From CALMKX01 sp036274895 (GTDB lineage: Bacteria; Acidobacteriota; Thermoanaerobaculia; Multivoradales; SZUA-115): 64,000 nt of DNA. Each line of letters starts with the position of its first letter. The first letter of the stretch is position 1. This document shows positions 50,157-61,257 of the stretch, piece by piece. The position numbers were made by a program, and so were the translations under genes. The notes beneath the pieces are model-generated. The model was not told the DNA's origin. It did not search any database and saw nothing but the letters and a program-made list of their open reading frames with translations. The stretch covers positions 1 to 64,000 of the forward strand of contig DASUEU010000038.1 of NCBI GenBank assembly GCA_036274895.1, read 5' to 3'.

Positions 50157-50954
50157 ATGACTGCGGAGCAACTCTTCCTCGACCATCTGCCGCTGATCGA
50201 GAGGATCGCCATCGGCGTGTGCCGGCGGCGGCATCTGCGCTTCGACGAGATCGAGGAGTTTCTCGCCCTGGTCAAGCTCCGGCTGCTCGAGGATGACTAC
50301 GCCGTGCTGCGCAAGTTCGAGGGCAAGAGCGAGCTCGCCACCTTCCTGACCACGGTGATCACGCGCCTGTTCTTCGACCAACTCGACCGCCGGCTGGGCA
50401 AGTTCCGCCCCTGTGCGGAAGCGAAACGGCTGGGGCCGACCGCCGAGGCCCTGGACCGACTGCTCCACCGCGACAGCCTTGCGCTCGAAGATGCTTGCCG
50501 TGCCCTCTGGGCCGGGGGGGCGCGGGAGTCCGCCGAGACCTTCAAGTCCTGGGCTGCGAGGTTTCCGCAGCGACATCCCCGTCGCTTCGAGTCTGACGAG
50601 CCGCTGCGGGAGATGGCCTCCGACGAGCCCGATGCCGCGGCCCGCCTGCTTTCCGGTGAGGCTGCGTTCGCCCGCGCTCGGGTGCTCGCGACCTTGAACG
50701 AAGCGATCGCGAAGGAGGCCGATCAGGATCGGCTGATCCTCGAGCTCTGGAAGGATGGCTGGGGGGTGGCCCGCATCGCACGGCGGCTGGGGCTCGAGCA
50801 GCGGGCTCTCTATCGCCGGCTCGAACGGCTGTGGAAGCGCCTGCGCGCCCGACTCGAGGCCGAGGGCATCGATCGGGACCTGATCTCGGAGATCTTGCGC
50901 CTCGACGAGATCCCCGAAGAGGGGAGCGGTAGGTCCGCTCCTTTGTCCGTCTAA
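50157..50954 (+). CDS. ECF-like RNA polymerase sigma-70 family sigma factor
   Basis: 265 aa. Region 2 lies near residues 30-85 (KFEGKSELATFLTTVITRLFFDQ). A linker of about 110 residues, longer than in typical ECF factors, leads to a C-terminal region 4 helix-turn-helix (ELWKDGWGVARIARRLGLEQRALYRRLERLWKRLRARL). It is followed 48 bp downstream by a zinc-finger anti-sigma gene and is divergent from the CHAT operon. This is the usual layout when a sigma factor controls both its own gene and the neighbouring operon. Autoregulation and control of the CHAT genes are inferred. Confidence 0.88.
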   Translation: MTAEQLFLDHLPLIERIAIGVCRRRHLRFDEIEEFLALVKLRLLEDDYAVLRKFEGKSELATFLTTVITRLFFDQLDRRLGKFRPCAEAKRLGPTAEALDRLLHRDSLALEDACRALWAGGARESAETFKSWAARFPQRHPRRFESDEPLREMASDEPDAAARLLSGEAAFARARVLATLNEAIAKEADQDRLILELWKDGWGVARIARRLGLEQRALYRRLERLWKRLRARLEAEGIDRDLISEILRLDEIPEEGSGRSAPLSV

Positions 50955-51002
50955 CCTGGATGAGGCCAGAGCCATTCATAATTCGTGCATCCGTCCCTTG
51001 AA

Positions 51003-51938
51003 ATGAGCACAAGCAGAGAATCAACCTGCCCCTCCGATGAGCAGATCGCGGCCTCGCTCGACGGGCGTCTGAGCGGCCCGGAGCGCGACCAGGTCGAGGC
51101 GCATTTGGCCTCCTGCCCCCTCTGCTACCAGGTCTTCAAGGAGGCGGCCGAAGTCCTCGAAGACGTGCTCGCCGACACCCCTCGCGGCGAGCCGTCGGTG
51201 GTGGCGGCCGGGCCTCTGCCGCCGACGGCGCCACCGCCGCCCAGCCTCCTCCCCCGGCGGTTGGCCCTGGCCGCCGCGGTGCTCGCTGCGGTCTTGGGGG
51301 GCATCGCGCTCTATCGCGTCGTGACGGCGCCGGAGTCGATCTCGACCATCGCCCTGATCGCCCCCTTGGCCGGCCAGGAAGGGGACCTGGTCGACCACCT
51401 CTTCGAGGGGCGCTTGCGCGGCGGCCACCCGGAGCGCAGCCTGTTGCCGGACGTGAAGTGGGCGGTCGAGCTGGGGGTCCGCTGGGTGGATCTCGCCGTG
51501 GCCTGCCGCGCCCGAGACGCCTCGGCCGTCGACTCCGCCGTGGCCGATATCGAGGACCTCTGGGCCCGTCTGTCCTCGACCCTCGAAGCCGGCCGGCAGC
51601 GAGCGCTGGTGTCCGCCTGCGAGGGTCTCGATCACCGCGAACGCACCCTCGAGCGCTCCCTCCGGCACCTGGCGCCGGACTTCTCTCTCGGCCGCTGGGC
51701 CGAGGCCGGCCGCCTGGCCGCGGTGGCACGCTCCGGCACCTTCTTCGCACCGGGCTCGCCCTTCCGTGCCCAGCTCGAGAGGATCCGCGTCAGCCGGGCG
51801 CAGCGGCTCGAGGTCAAGCAGGCGACCCGCTCGGTCAGCGAGGTCCTCGACCGGCCGGAGAGAGCCGGCCTCGGCGAGAGCGACTTCTCGGCCTTGGACG
51901 CGGAGCTGAAGCGGCTGATCCTGGCGTTCGTGAGCTAG
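51003..51938 (+). CDS. Transmembrane zinc-finger anti-sigma factor
   Basis: 311 aa from ATG 51003; a GTG at 50985 would add six residues, and neither start has a clear ribosome-binding site. The N-terminus is a ZAS/zf-HC2-type domain (CPSDEQIAASLDGRL, then HLASCPLC giving H-x3-C-x2-C). A proline-rich linker and one transmembrane helix (LALAAAVLAAVLGGIALYRVV near 90-110) follow, with an exported alpha-helical domain of about 190 residues. The family holds its cognate sigma factor at the membrane until proteolysis releases it. The exported part is available to the trypsin-like and metzincin lipoproteases encoded next door, which makes it a candidate substrate; this is inference. Confidence 0.85.
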   Translation: MSTSRESTCPSDEQIAASLDGRLSGPERDQVEAHLASCPLCYQVFKEAAEVLEDVLADTPRGEPSVVAAGPLPPTAPPPPSLLPRRLALAAAVLAAVLGGIALYRVVTAPESISTIALIAPLAGQEGDLVDHLFEGRLRGGHPERSLLPDVKWAVELGVRWVDLAVACRARDASAVDSAVADIEDLWARLSSTLEAGRQRALVSACEGLDHRERTLERSLRHLAPDFSLGRWAEAGRLAAVARSGTFFAPGSPFRAQLERIRVSRAQRLEVKQATRSVSEVLDRPERAGLGESDFSALDAELKRLILAFVS

Positions 51939-52861
51939 GGCTTGCGCACGTAGCGGCCGTCGAAGTCGACCTTCCAGGTCTTGCCGCCGTCGGTCGAGCC
52001 CTCGATGAACTGGCGCACCGAGCCGTCGGGCTGGGGGGTGAAGCGCATGCGGGTGCGCTGCTTGTCACCGTTCCTGGCGAATTGGTCGCCCTCGAAGACC
52101 ATGTCGCTGCCCTCGAGCCCGCCCTCGAACCACATGATGGTGCCGCTGTTGTCGACCCAGATCTGCCGCCACTTGCCGAGCTGGGGATCCCAGAAGTTCA
52201 TGCTGCGGCCGGCGTAGCCCGCGAGGTTCACGTAGTTCTCGACGATCAGGCAGCCGCCCGGCAGAGGCTCGATCCGGCTGGAGCCGGAGAGGGTGCCATG
52301 GGCGTTGTCGTAGACCTCCCACTCCCCGAGCCAGAAGTCGAACTGCTTGGCCTGCGGCTCGGCCTTGCATGGATGGTTGGCGAGGTCGGCCTTGGCGAGC
52401 AGGGCGGCGAAGCGGGCGTCCCCGCGCAGGGGGTCGAGGGTCCGGTTGGCCTCGATGGTGGTGGGAGACAGGCCGCCGTCGACCGCTTCCGAAAGCTTGG
52501 CGAAGGCGCGCTCGGTGTCGCCCAGCTGGGCCCAGCAGCCGGCCGTCGAGGAGAGCAGGCGCATGTTGCGGACGCCGGCCGCCTCGGCCTTCTCGTAGGC
52601 CGCGAGGGCCTCGCGGTACTTGCCCAGCCGGTAGCGGGAGAAGCCGAGGCGGAACCAAGCCAGGCCGTTGCCCGGCTCGGCGACCGTCAGGGCCAGGTAG
52701 GCCGCCTCGGCCTTGGGCCAGTCCTCGGCCGTGAAGGCGGTAGCGGCGGCGTCCACCGCGGCCGGGCCGCCACCGGACTGGGCGGCGAGGGGGGAAGCGA
52801 CCAGCGCGAGCAGGATCCCGGCCGCGAGCCAGGACTTCAGCCACTGGAAGTGGTTGCTCAT
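51935..52861 (-). CDS. Secreted TPR protein with C-terminal DUF1579-like domain
   Basis: 308 aa from ATG 52861, which has AGAGGAGA upstream; an earlier TTG in frame is less likely. A signal peptide (LKSWLAAGILLALVASPLAAQ) is followed by two or three TPR units (AWFRLGFSRYRLGKYREALAAYEKA) and a beta-rich C-terminal domain (FDFWLGEWEVYD then WDPQLGKWRQIWVD), typical of lipocalin-like proteins with unknown ligands. It converges on the anti-sigma gene with a 4 bp overlap, so the two are not co-transcribed. Confidence 0.75.
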   Translation of the reverse strand: MSNHFQWLKSWLAAGILLALVASPLAAQSGGGPAAVDAAATAFTAEDWPKAEAAYLALTVAEPGNGLAWFRLGFSRYRLGKYREALAAYEKAEAAGVRNMRLLSSTAGCWAQLGDTERAFAKLSEAVDGGLSPTTIEANRTLDPLRGDARFAALLAKADLANHPCKAEPQAKQFDFWLGEWEVYDNAHGTLSGSSRIEPLPGGCLIVENYVNLAGYAGRSMNFWDPQLGKWRQIWVDNSGTIMWFEGGLEGSDMVFEGDQFARNGDKQRTRMRFTPQPDGSVRQFIEGSTDGGKTWKVDFDGRYVRKP

Positions 52862-52964
52862 CGGAGCTCTCCTCTGCAAGTGTGTGGATCGATTCTTCGA
52901 AGTCGACAGATGTTATACCCCGAGGCCGCACAACTGGGGCGCAAGTCCGATATCATTCGGCACC

Positions 52965-53216
52965 ATGAACCCGGCCGATCCAGCGCTCCGCCAGGGCCTC
53001 TTGCAGCGTTTCCTCGCCCGCCTGCGTTTCCCGCAGCTGTTCGTCGTGTTCGCCGTTCTCCTCGCCTTCGATCTGATCGTCCCGGACTTCGTCCCCTTCA
53101 TCGACGAGCTTCTGCTCGGCCTGGCCACCGCCCTGTTCGCCTCGTGGAAGAGTCGGCGGCGGGGAGCCGAGCCGCCACCTCCGCCGATCAAGAACGTGAC
53201 GCCTCCGGGCGCCTGA
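52965..53216 (+). CDS. Small membrane protein, DUF6116-like
   Basis: 83 aa. The core (LRFPQLFVVFAVLLAFDLIVPD then FIDELLLGLATALFASWK) contains two hydrophobic segments and matches the pattern I associate with DUF6116, a short family of unknown function. I chose the internal ATG at 52965; the frame upstream overlaps the 5' end of the divergent TPR gene and has no protein-like features. It precedes the M14 peptidase gene by 13 bp, so they are probably co-transcribed. Confidence 0.65.
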   Translation: MNPADPALRQGLLQRFLARLRFPQLFVVFAVLLAFDLIVPDFVPFIDELLLGLATALFASWKSRRRGAEPPPPPIKNVTPPGA

Positions 53217-53229
53217 GGAGCCTCCAAAG

Positions 53230-56106
<2,877 letters not shown>

Positions 56107-56217
56107 AAACGAAGAAGGGCCGACACATCGGTCGGCCCCTACGACAGATCCCCGTAGGGGCGGACCAACGTGTCCGCCCTCTTCGCGGACCAACGCGTCC
56201 GCCCTCTACTCGCTGCC
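56107..56217. repeat. Inverted repeats between convergent genes, probable bidirectional terminator
   Basis: A hairpin GGGCCGAC...GTCGGCCC (56116-56137) is followed by CCCCTACG...CGTAGGGG and two copies of a GGACCAACGYGTCCGCCCTCT unit. A related unit occurs at 63508-63569. Confidence 0.7.
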
Positions 56218-57264
<1,047 letters not shown>

Positions 57265-57391
57265 GGTCTGAACCTCCTTCGTGACGCCCTCGGAATGGCC
57301 GGGGGCTTCGTTACGACGGCAGTATCCGAAACCCGGGATTACACCGAGGTGACGATCCGAGAGCCTGCGCGCCGGATAGAATCCCGCCACC

Positions 57392-57925
57392 ATGAGCGAG
57401 CCTGACGACCCCCGTTACCCCATCGGCCGCTGGCGCCCTCGGCCGGACGCCACCCCCGAGGATCTCCAGAGCTGGATCGAGCAGATCGAGAGCCTGCCGG
57501 CGGAGCTGGCCGCCGCCATCGAGGGCTTTACCCCGGAGCAGCTCGACTCTCCCTACCGCCCCGGCAGCTGGACGGTCCGCCAGTTGGTGCATCACGTTGC
57601 CGACAGCCACATCAACGCCTACGTGCGCTTCAAGCTCGCCCTGACCGAGGACGAGCCCACCATCAGGCCCTACGATGAAGGGCTCTGGGCCAAGCTGCCG
57701 GACACCTGGAGCACTCCCGTGGAGACCTCCCTCGAGCTGCTCCGTGCCCTCCACCGCCGCTGGGTGGACCTGCTGCGGGCCCTGCCCAGCGAGTCCTTCG
57801 AACGCACCCTGGTGCACCCCGACATCGGCCGGCTGGTCTTGAAGGGCCTGCTCGGCATGTACGCCTGGCACGGCCGCCACCACACGGCGCACGTAGTTGC
57901 GCTGCGCCAGCGCATGGGCTGGTGA
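57392..57925 (+). CDS. DinB/YfiT-like metal-dependent transferase or hydrolase
   Basis: 177 aa. The start (DPRYPIGRWRP) and the three putative metal-binding histidines (VHHVADSH, and HGRHHTAHV near the C-terminus) match the YfiT subgroup of the DinB four-helix-bundle family, whose members include bacillithiol transferases and uncharacterised metal-dependent hydrolases. The stop codon is 8 bp before the next gene's ATG, suggesting co-transcription with the threonine-degradation genes. The thiol partner is unknown. Confidence 0.85.
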   Translation: MSEPDDPRYPIGRWRPRPDATPEDLQSWIEQIESLPAELAAAIEGFTPEQLDSPYRPGSWTVRQLVHHVADSHINAYVRFKLALTEDEPTIRPYDEGLWAKLPDTWSTPVETSLELLRALHRRWVDLLRALPSESFERTLVHPDIGRLVLKGLLGMYAWHGRHHTAHVVALRQRMGW

Positions 57926-57933
57926 GGGCGGCC

Positions 57934-58890
57934 ATGGCGGAGAAGATCCTCGTCACCGGCGCCCTGGGGCAGATCGGCACCGAGCTGGTCCTAACCCTGC
58001 GCGAGCGCCACGGCGTCGACGCCGTGGTGGCCTCCGACGTCCGGGTGCCCCCGGCCAGCGACCGGCGCATGGGCGACGGCCCCTTCGAGTACGTCAACTG
58101 CACCCAGCAGCAGCAGGTTCAGGACGTCGTCCAGCGCCACGGCGTCCGCACCATCTACCACCTGGCCGCCCTGCTCTCCGCCACCTCGGAGGAGAAGCCC
58201 CAGGTCGCCTGGGACGTCAACATGGGCGGGCTCTACCGCGTGCTCGAGATCGCCCGGCAGAACGGCTGCGCGGTCTTCTTTCCCAGCTCGATCGGCGCCT
58301 TCGGCCCCGGCACTCCCCGCTTCGCCACCCCTCAGGACACCATCCAGCGCCCCAACACCATGTACGGCGTCACCAAGGTGGCGGGCGAGCTGCTCTGCGA
58401 CTACTACCACCACCGCTTCGGCGTCGACACCCGCGGCCTGCGCTTCCCGGGCCTGATCTCCCACACCGCTCCGCCGGGGGGAGGCACCACCGACTGGGCG
58501 GTCGAGATCTTCTACGCCGCCATCCGCCACGGCCGCTACACCTGCTTCCTCGAGCCCGAGAGCCGCCTCGACATGATGTACATGCCGGACGCCCTCTCTG
58601 CCGTGCTCGACCTGATGGCCGCCGACCCGGAGCGCCTCGAGCACCGCAACGCCTTCAACGTCACGGCGATGAGCTTCACTCCCGAGGAGCTCGCGGCCGA
58701 GATCCGCAAGCACATCCCGGGCTTCGCGATCGACTACCGGGTCGATCGGGTGCGCCAGGCGATCGCCAATTCCTGGCCGGCCTCGCTCGACGACAGTGCC
58801 GCGCGCCACGAGTGGGGCTGGCAACCCCGCTACGACCTCGCCGCGATGACCGCCGACATGCTCGAGAACCTGCAGAAGAAACTCGCCTGA
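57934..58890 (+). CDS. NAD-dependent L-threonine 3-dehydrogenase, SDR type
   Basis: 318 aa. A Rossmann start (ILVTGALGQIGTELV), the catalytic Tyr-x3-Lys (YGVTKVAGE) and the motifs SSIGAFG and LRFPGLIS fit the short-chain dehydrogenase form of threonine dehydrogenase, which converts L-threonine to 2-amino-3-ketobutyrate. The next gene encodes the enzyme for the second step. I chose the ATG at 57934, with GAGGG upstream; a GTG at 57922 overlapping the previous stop is an alternative. Confidence 0.88.
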   Translation: MAEKILVTGALGQIGTELVLTLRERHGVDAVVASDVRVPPASDRRMGDGPFEYVNCTQQQQVQDVVQRHGVRTIYHLAALLSATSEEKPQVAWDVNMGGLYRVLEIARQNGCAVFFPSSIGAFGPGTPRFATPQDTIQRPNTMYGVTKVAGELLCDYYHHRFGVDTRGLRFPGLISHTAPPGGGTTDWAVEIFYAAIRHGRYTCFLEPESRLDMMYMPDALSAVLDLMAADPERLEHRNAFNVTAMSFTPEELAAEIRKHIPGFAIDYRVDRVRQAIANSWPASLDDSAARHEWGWQPRYDLAAMTADMLENLQKKLA

Positions 58891-58910
58891 GCCCCGGAGG
58901 AGCCCCGACC

Positions 58911-60146
58911 ATGCCCAGCGACCGTCTCGAGAGCGCCCTCGCCGCCGACCTCGCCGAACGAGGGGAGCGCGGCATCCTCAAGGGAGAGGAGTCGGTGATC
59001 GTGGCGGTGCTCCCGGCCCAGGGGGACCGCGGTCCCCGCTACCTGCTGGCCGGCCGCGGCGACCGTCCCTTCCTCAAAATGAACTCCAACAACTACCTCG
59101 GCATGTCGCTGCGGGACGAGGTGATCCACGCCGAGGAGGAAGCCTGCCGCCGCTTCGGTGCCGGCCCGGGGGCGGTGCGCTTCATCAGCGGCACCTACGC
59201 CCCCCACGTCGAGCTGGAGGCCCACCTGGCAGCCTTCCACGGCCGCGAGGCGGCGATGATCTTCTCCTCCGCCTATGCCGCGGTGCTCGGCACCCTGGTG
59301 CCCCTGGTCACGGCGGAAACGGCCCTGGTCAGCGACGAGCTCAACCACAACTGCATCATCAACGCCATGCGGCTGGCGCGGCCGAAGGAAAAGTACGTCT
59401 ACCGCCATCTCGACCTCGGCCAGTGCGAGGCCCACCTCCAGGCAGCGGCCGCGGCCGGCTGCCGGCGGGTGATCCTGGTAACCGACGGCATCTTCAGCAT
59501 GCGGGGCGTAGCGGCGCCGATGGCCGAGCTGGCCGCGCTGGCCCGGCGCTACGATGCCCGCTTCCCCGAGAACGTGGTGCTGGTGATGGACGACTCCCAC
59601 GGCGTCGGCGCTTACGGCCCGACCGGCCGCGGCACCGAGGAGGCCACCGGCGCGACGGGTATCGACGTGCTGGTCGCCACCCTCGGCAAGGCCCTGGGGG
59701 TCAACGGCGGCTACGTCGCCGCCAGCCGACAGGTCACGACCTTCCTGCGCGAGAGCTCGCCGACCTACATCTACTCGAACCCGATCACCCCGGCCGAAGC
59801 CGCGGCGGCCAAGGCGGCGCTAACGATCCTCGACAGCCCGCGCGGCCTCGCCCTGCTCGAGCACCTGCGCACCATGACCGCCCGCTTCGAGCGGGGCCTG
59901 GTGGAGCTGGGCTACGAGACCCTCCCCGGCTCCCACCCGGTGGTGCCCCTGATGGTGCGGGACACGCCGAGGACCGCCGCCCTGGTGCGCCACTTGAAGG
60001 AACACGGCGTACTCGCCACCGGCCTCAACTTCCCGGTGGTGCCCAAGGGCGACGAGAGCATCCGCTTCCAGATCTCGGCCGACCACCTCCCGGCCGACAT
60101 CGACTTCGTGCTGGGAGTGCTGGAGCGGTTTCCGGGCCGGGGGTGA
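58911..60146 (+). CDS. kbl: Glycine C-acetyltransferase (2-amino-3-ketobutyrate CoA ligase)
   Basis: 411 aa. A PLP-dependent alpha-oxoamine synthase: NNYLGMS, GAVRFISGTYAPHVELE, MDDSHGVGAYGPTGRG and the PLP lysine in VATLGKALGVNGGY. It cleaves 2-amino-3-ketobutyrate with CoA to glycine and acetyl-CoA. The pairing with the dehydrogenase 20 bp upstream completes threonine degradation to glycine and favours this over other oxoamine synthases. GGAGGAG precedes the ATG. The 3' end abuts a dispersed repeat. Confidence 0.9.
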   Translation: MPSDRLESALAADLAERGERGILKGEESVIVAVLPAQGDRGPRYLLAGRGDRPFLKMNSNNYLGMSLRDEVIHAEEEACRRFGAGPGAVRFISGTYAPHVELEAHLAAFHGREAAMIFSSAYAAVLGTLVPLVTAETALVSDELNHNCIINAMRLARPKEKYVYRHLDLGQCEAHLQAAAAAGCRRVILVTDGIFSMRGVAAPMAELAALARRYDARFPENVVLVMDDSHGVGAYGPTGRGTEEATGATGIDVLVATLGKALGVNGGYVAASRQVTTFLRESSPTYIYSNPITPAEAAAAKAALTILDSPRGLALLEHLRTMTARFERGLVELGYETLPGSHPVVPLMVRDTPRTAALVRHLKEHGVLATGLNFPVVPKGDESIRFQISADHLPADIDFVLGVLERFPGRG

Positions 60147-60189
60147 GGCTCGACGCCGGTCCGGTCGACGGCATGGTCCCTTCCCGCTT

Positions 60190-60218
60190 GTCATCCTGAG
60201 CGCAGCGAAGGATCTGGG
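60190..60218 (+). repeat. Left inverted-repeat arm flanking the GIY-YIG gene
   Basis: A 29 bp unit beginning GTCATCCTGAGCGCAGCG. Its reverse complement is at 60541-60568 on the other side of the GIY-YIG gene; further copies are at 60765-60793 and 60843-60871. Confidence 0.9.
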
Positions 60219-60252
60219 GGAGGGACTCCCACGCTCTGCCGAGAGGTGAACC

Positions 60253-60567
60253 ATGAGGCACCCGACCTTCCACGTCTACATCCTCGCCAGTCGAAGCCGA
60301 GTGCTGTACATCGGAGTCACCAACGACCTGCCGAGGCGGCTCACCCAACACCGAGAAGGACAAGGGGGCTCGTTCACGCGGAGATACCGTGTGAACCGCT
60401 TGGTGTATGCGGAGAGCTACACCTACGTCAACGATGCGATCGCTCGAGAAAAGCAACTGAAGGGTTGGACGAGACAGCGCAAAGTCGCGCTGATCGAAGC
60501 GACGAACCCTGGCTGGTTGGACCTCGCAGAGGACTCCCGCCCAGATCCTTCGCTGCGCTCAGGATGA
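60253..60567 (+). CDS. Small GIY-YIG nuclease family protein flanked by inverted repeats
   Basis: 104 aa. The single-domain GIY-YIG core is HVYILASRSRVLYIGVTNDL, with an Arg in RLTQHREG and a Glu/Lys-rich helix (AIAREKQLKGWTRQRK). These correspond to the catalytic Tyr, Arg and Glu positions of the family. The last residues (PDPSLRSG) and the TGA are contributed by the right inverted-repeat arm, so gene and repeat are physically fused. GAGAGGTGAACC precedes the ATG. Single-domain members are of unknown function. The symmetric flanking arms suggest it is part of a mobile unit; see the finding. Confidence 0.88.
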   Translation: MRHPTFHVYILASRSRVLYIGVTNDLPRRLTQHREGQGGSFTRRYRVNRLVYAESYTYVNDAIAREKQLKGWTRQRKVALIEATNPGWLDLAEDSRPDPSLRSG

Positions 60568-60568
60568 C
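60541..60568 (-). repeat. Right inverted-repeat arm overlapping the GIY-YIG stop codon
   Basis: This is the exact reverse complement of most of the left arm at 60190-60218. It includes the last codons and stop of the GIY-YIG gene. Confidence 0.9.
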
Positions 60569-60606
60569 AAGGGGGGCGCAGGTGACAGCGGCTACGGTGA
60601 TGACAA

Positions 60607-60687
60607 GGGCCACCGACCAGAACCAGGGGCCGAGGGCCACCGACCAGAGCCAGAGGCCGAGGGCCACCGACTGGAGCCAGGGGTCGT
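60607..60687 (+). repeat. Tandem repeat, three copies of 27 bp
   Basis: The unit begins GGGCCACCGACCAGAACCAG. Copies 2 and 3 diverge by a few bases each. It lies between two pairs of dispersed inverted-repeat arms and has no supported coding function. Confidence 0.85.
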
Positions 60688-60764
60688 TCGCCCGCCTCGC
60701 CAAGGACCGGAACGCCGGTCCTTTCGCACCTTCGCGAGCCGGGTGCAGCACACCGGCCCCGCCT

Positions 60765-60871
60765 GTCGTCCTGAGCGCAGCGAAGGACCTGGGGGGAAGC
60801 CCCACGAACCAACATCGGCCACTCAGCGCGGTGCTGCCCCCGCCCAGATCCTTCGCTGCGCTCAGGATGAC
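60765..60871. repeat. Second inverted-repeat pair of the GTCATCCTGAGC family, without a gene between
   Basis: Arms at 60765-60793 and 60843-60871 enclose about 50 bp. They match the arms flanking the GIY-YIG gene with two substitutions in the left one. Confidence 0.85.
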
Positions 60872-60942
60872 AAGGGGGGCGCGATTCCGATGGGCCTGAA
60901 GCCTCCCACCCCAAGAGGTGGCCCGTGGTGGCCTTCCGGTGC

Positions 60943-60977
60943 TACAATCTGCGCGTCAATTTGAGATTGAGTCTCAA
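60943..60977 (+). promoter_or_regulatory. Fur-box-containing promoter of the feo operon
   Basis: An inverted repeat TTGAGATTGAGTCTCAA (60961-60977) resembles Fur operators. A TACAAT hexamer at 60943-60948 could be the -10 element, which puts the operator just over the transcription start, as expected for iron-dependent repression. This supports a feoA start downstream of the operator. Confidence 0.7.
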
Positions 60978-60993
60978 TAACGAACCCACCCCC

Positions 60994-61257
60994 GTGAGAC
61001 CCCTCGCCCAAGCCCCCACCTTCCCCGACCCGCTGCGTCTGACCCAGCTCGCCGCTGGGAGCCGGGCGCGGCTGTCCGAGACCCGGTTGGCCGCCCACGA
61101 GCGGGACCTGCTCACCGCGCTGGGGCTTTCCGCCGGCAGCTGTTTCCGCGTCTGCCGCGCCGGCGACCCTTGGATCCTCGAAGTACGGGCCACCCGCATC
61201 GGCCTCGCCGACGTCGTGGCCGAGCGCCTGCTGGTCGTCCCCGACGGCGAGCCATGA
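60994..61257 (+). CDS. feoA: FeoA-like ferrous iron transport accessory protein
   Basis: 87 aa from GTG 60994. The pattern LTQLAAGSRARLSET, then LTALGLSAGS, then ILEVRATRIGLADVVAERLLV is that of the SH3-like FeoA fold (usually 75-85 aa). I rejected an ATG at 60925 because it lies upstream of the Fur box and probable transcription start. No clear ribosome-binding site is visible. The stop overlaps the feoB start as ATGA. Confidence 0.85.
   Translation: MRPLAQAPTFPDPLRLTQLAAGSRARLSETRLAAHERDLLTALGLSAGSCFRVCRAGDPWILEVRATRIGLADVVAERLLVVPDGEP

Noticed and set aside
39113..51938. CRISPR array or cas genes near the CHAT-sigma locus (type III-E resemblance)
   Set aside because: I saw no regularly spaced direct repeats and no Cas7-11, Cas1 or Cas2-like product in the window.
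57897..58910. N-terminal extension of the Kbl frame to 749 codons
   Set aside because: It shadows the threonine dehydrogenase gene; ATG 58911 with GGAGGAG gives the normal Kbl length.
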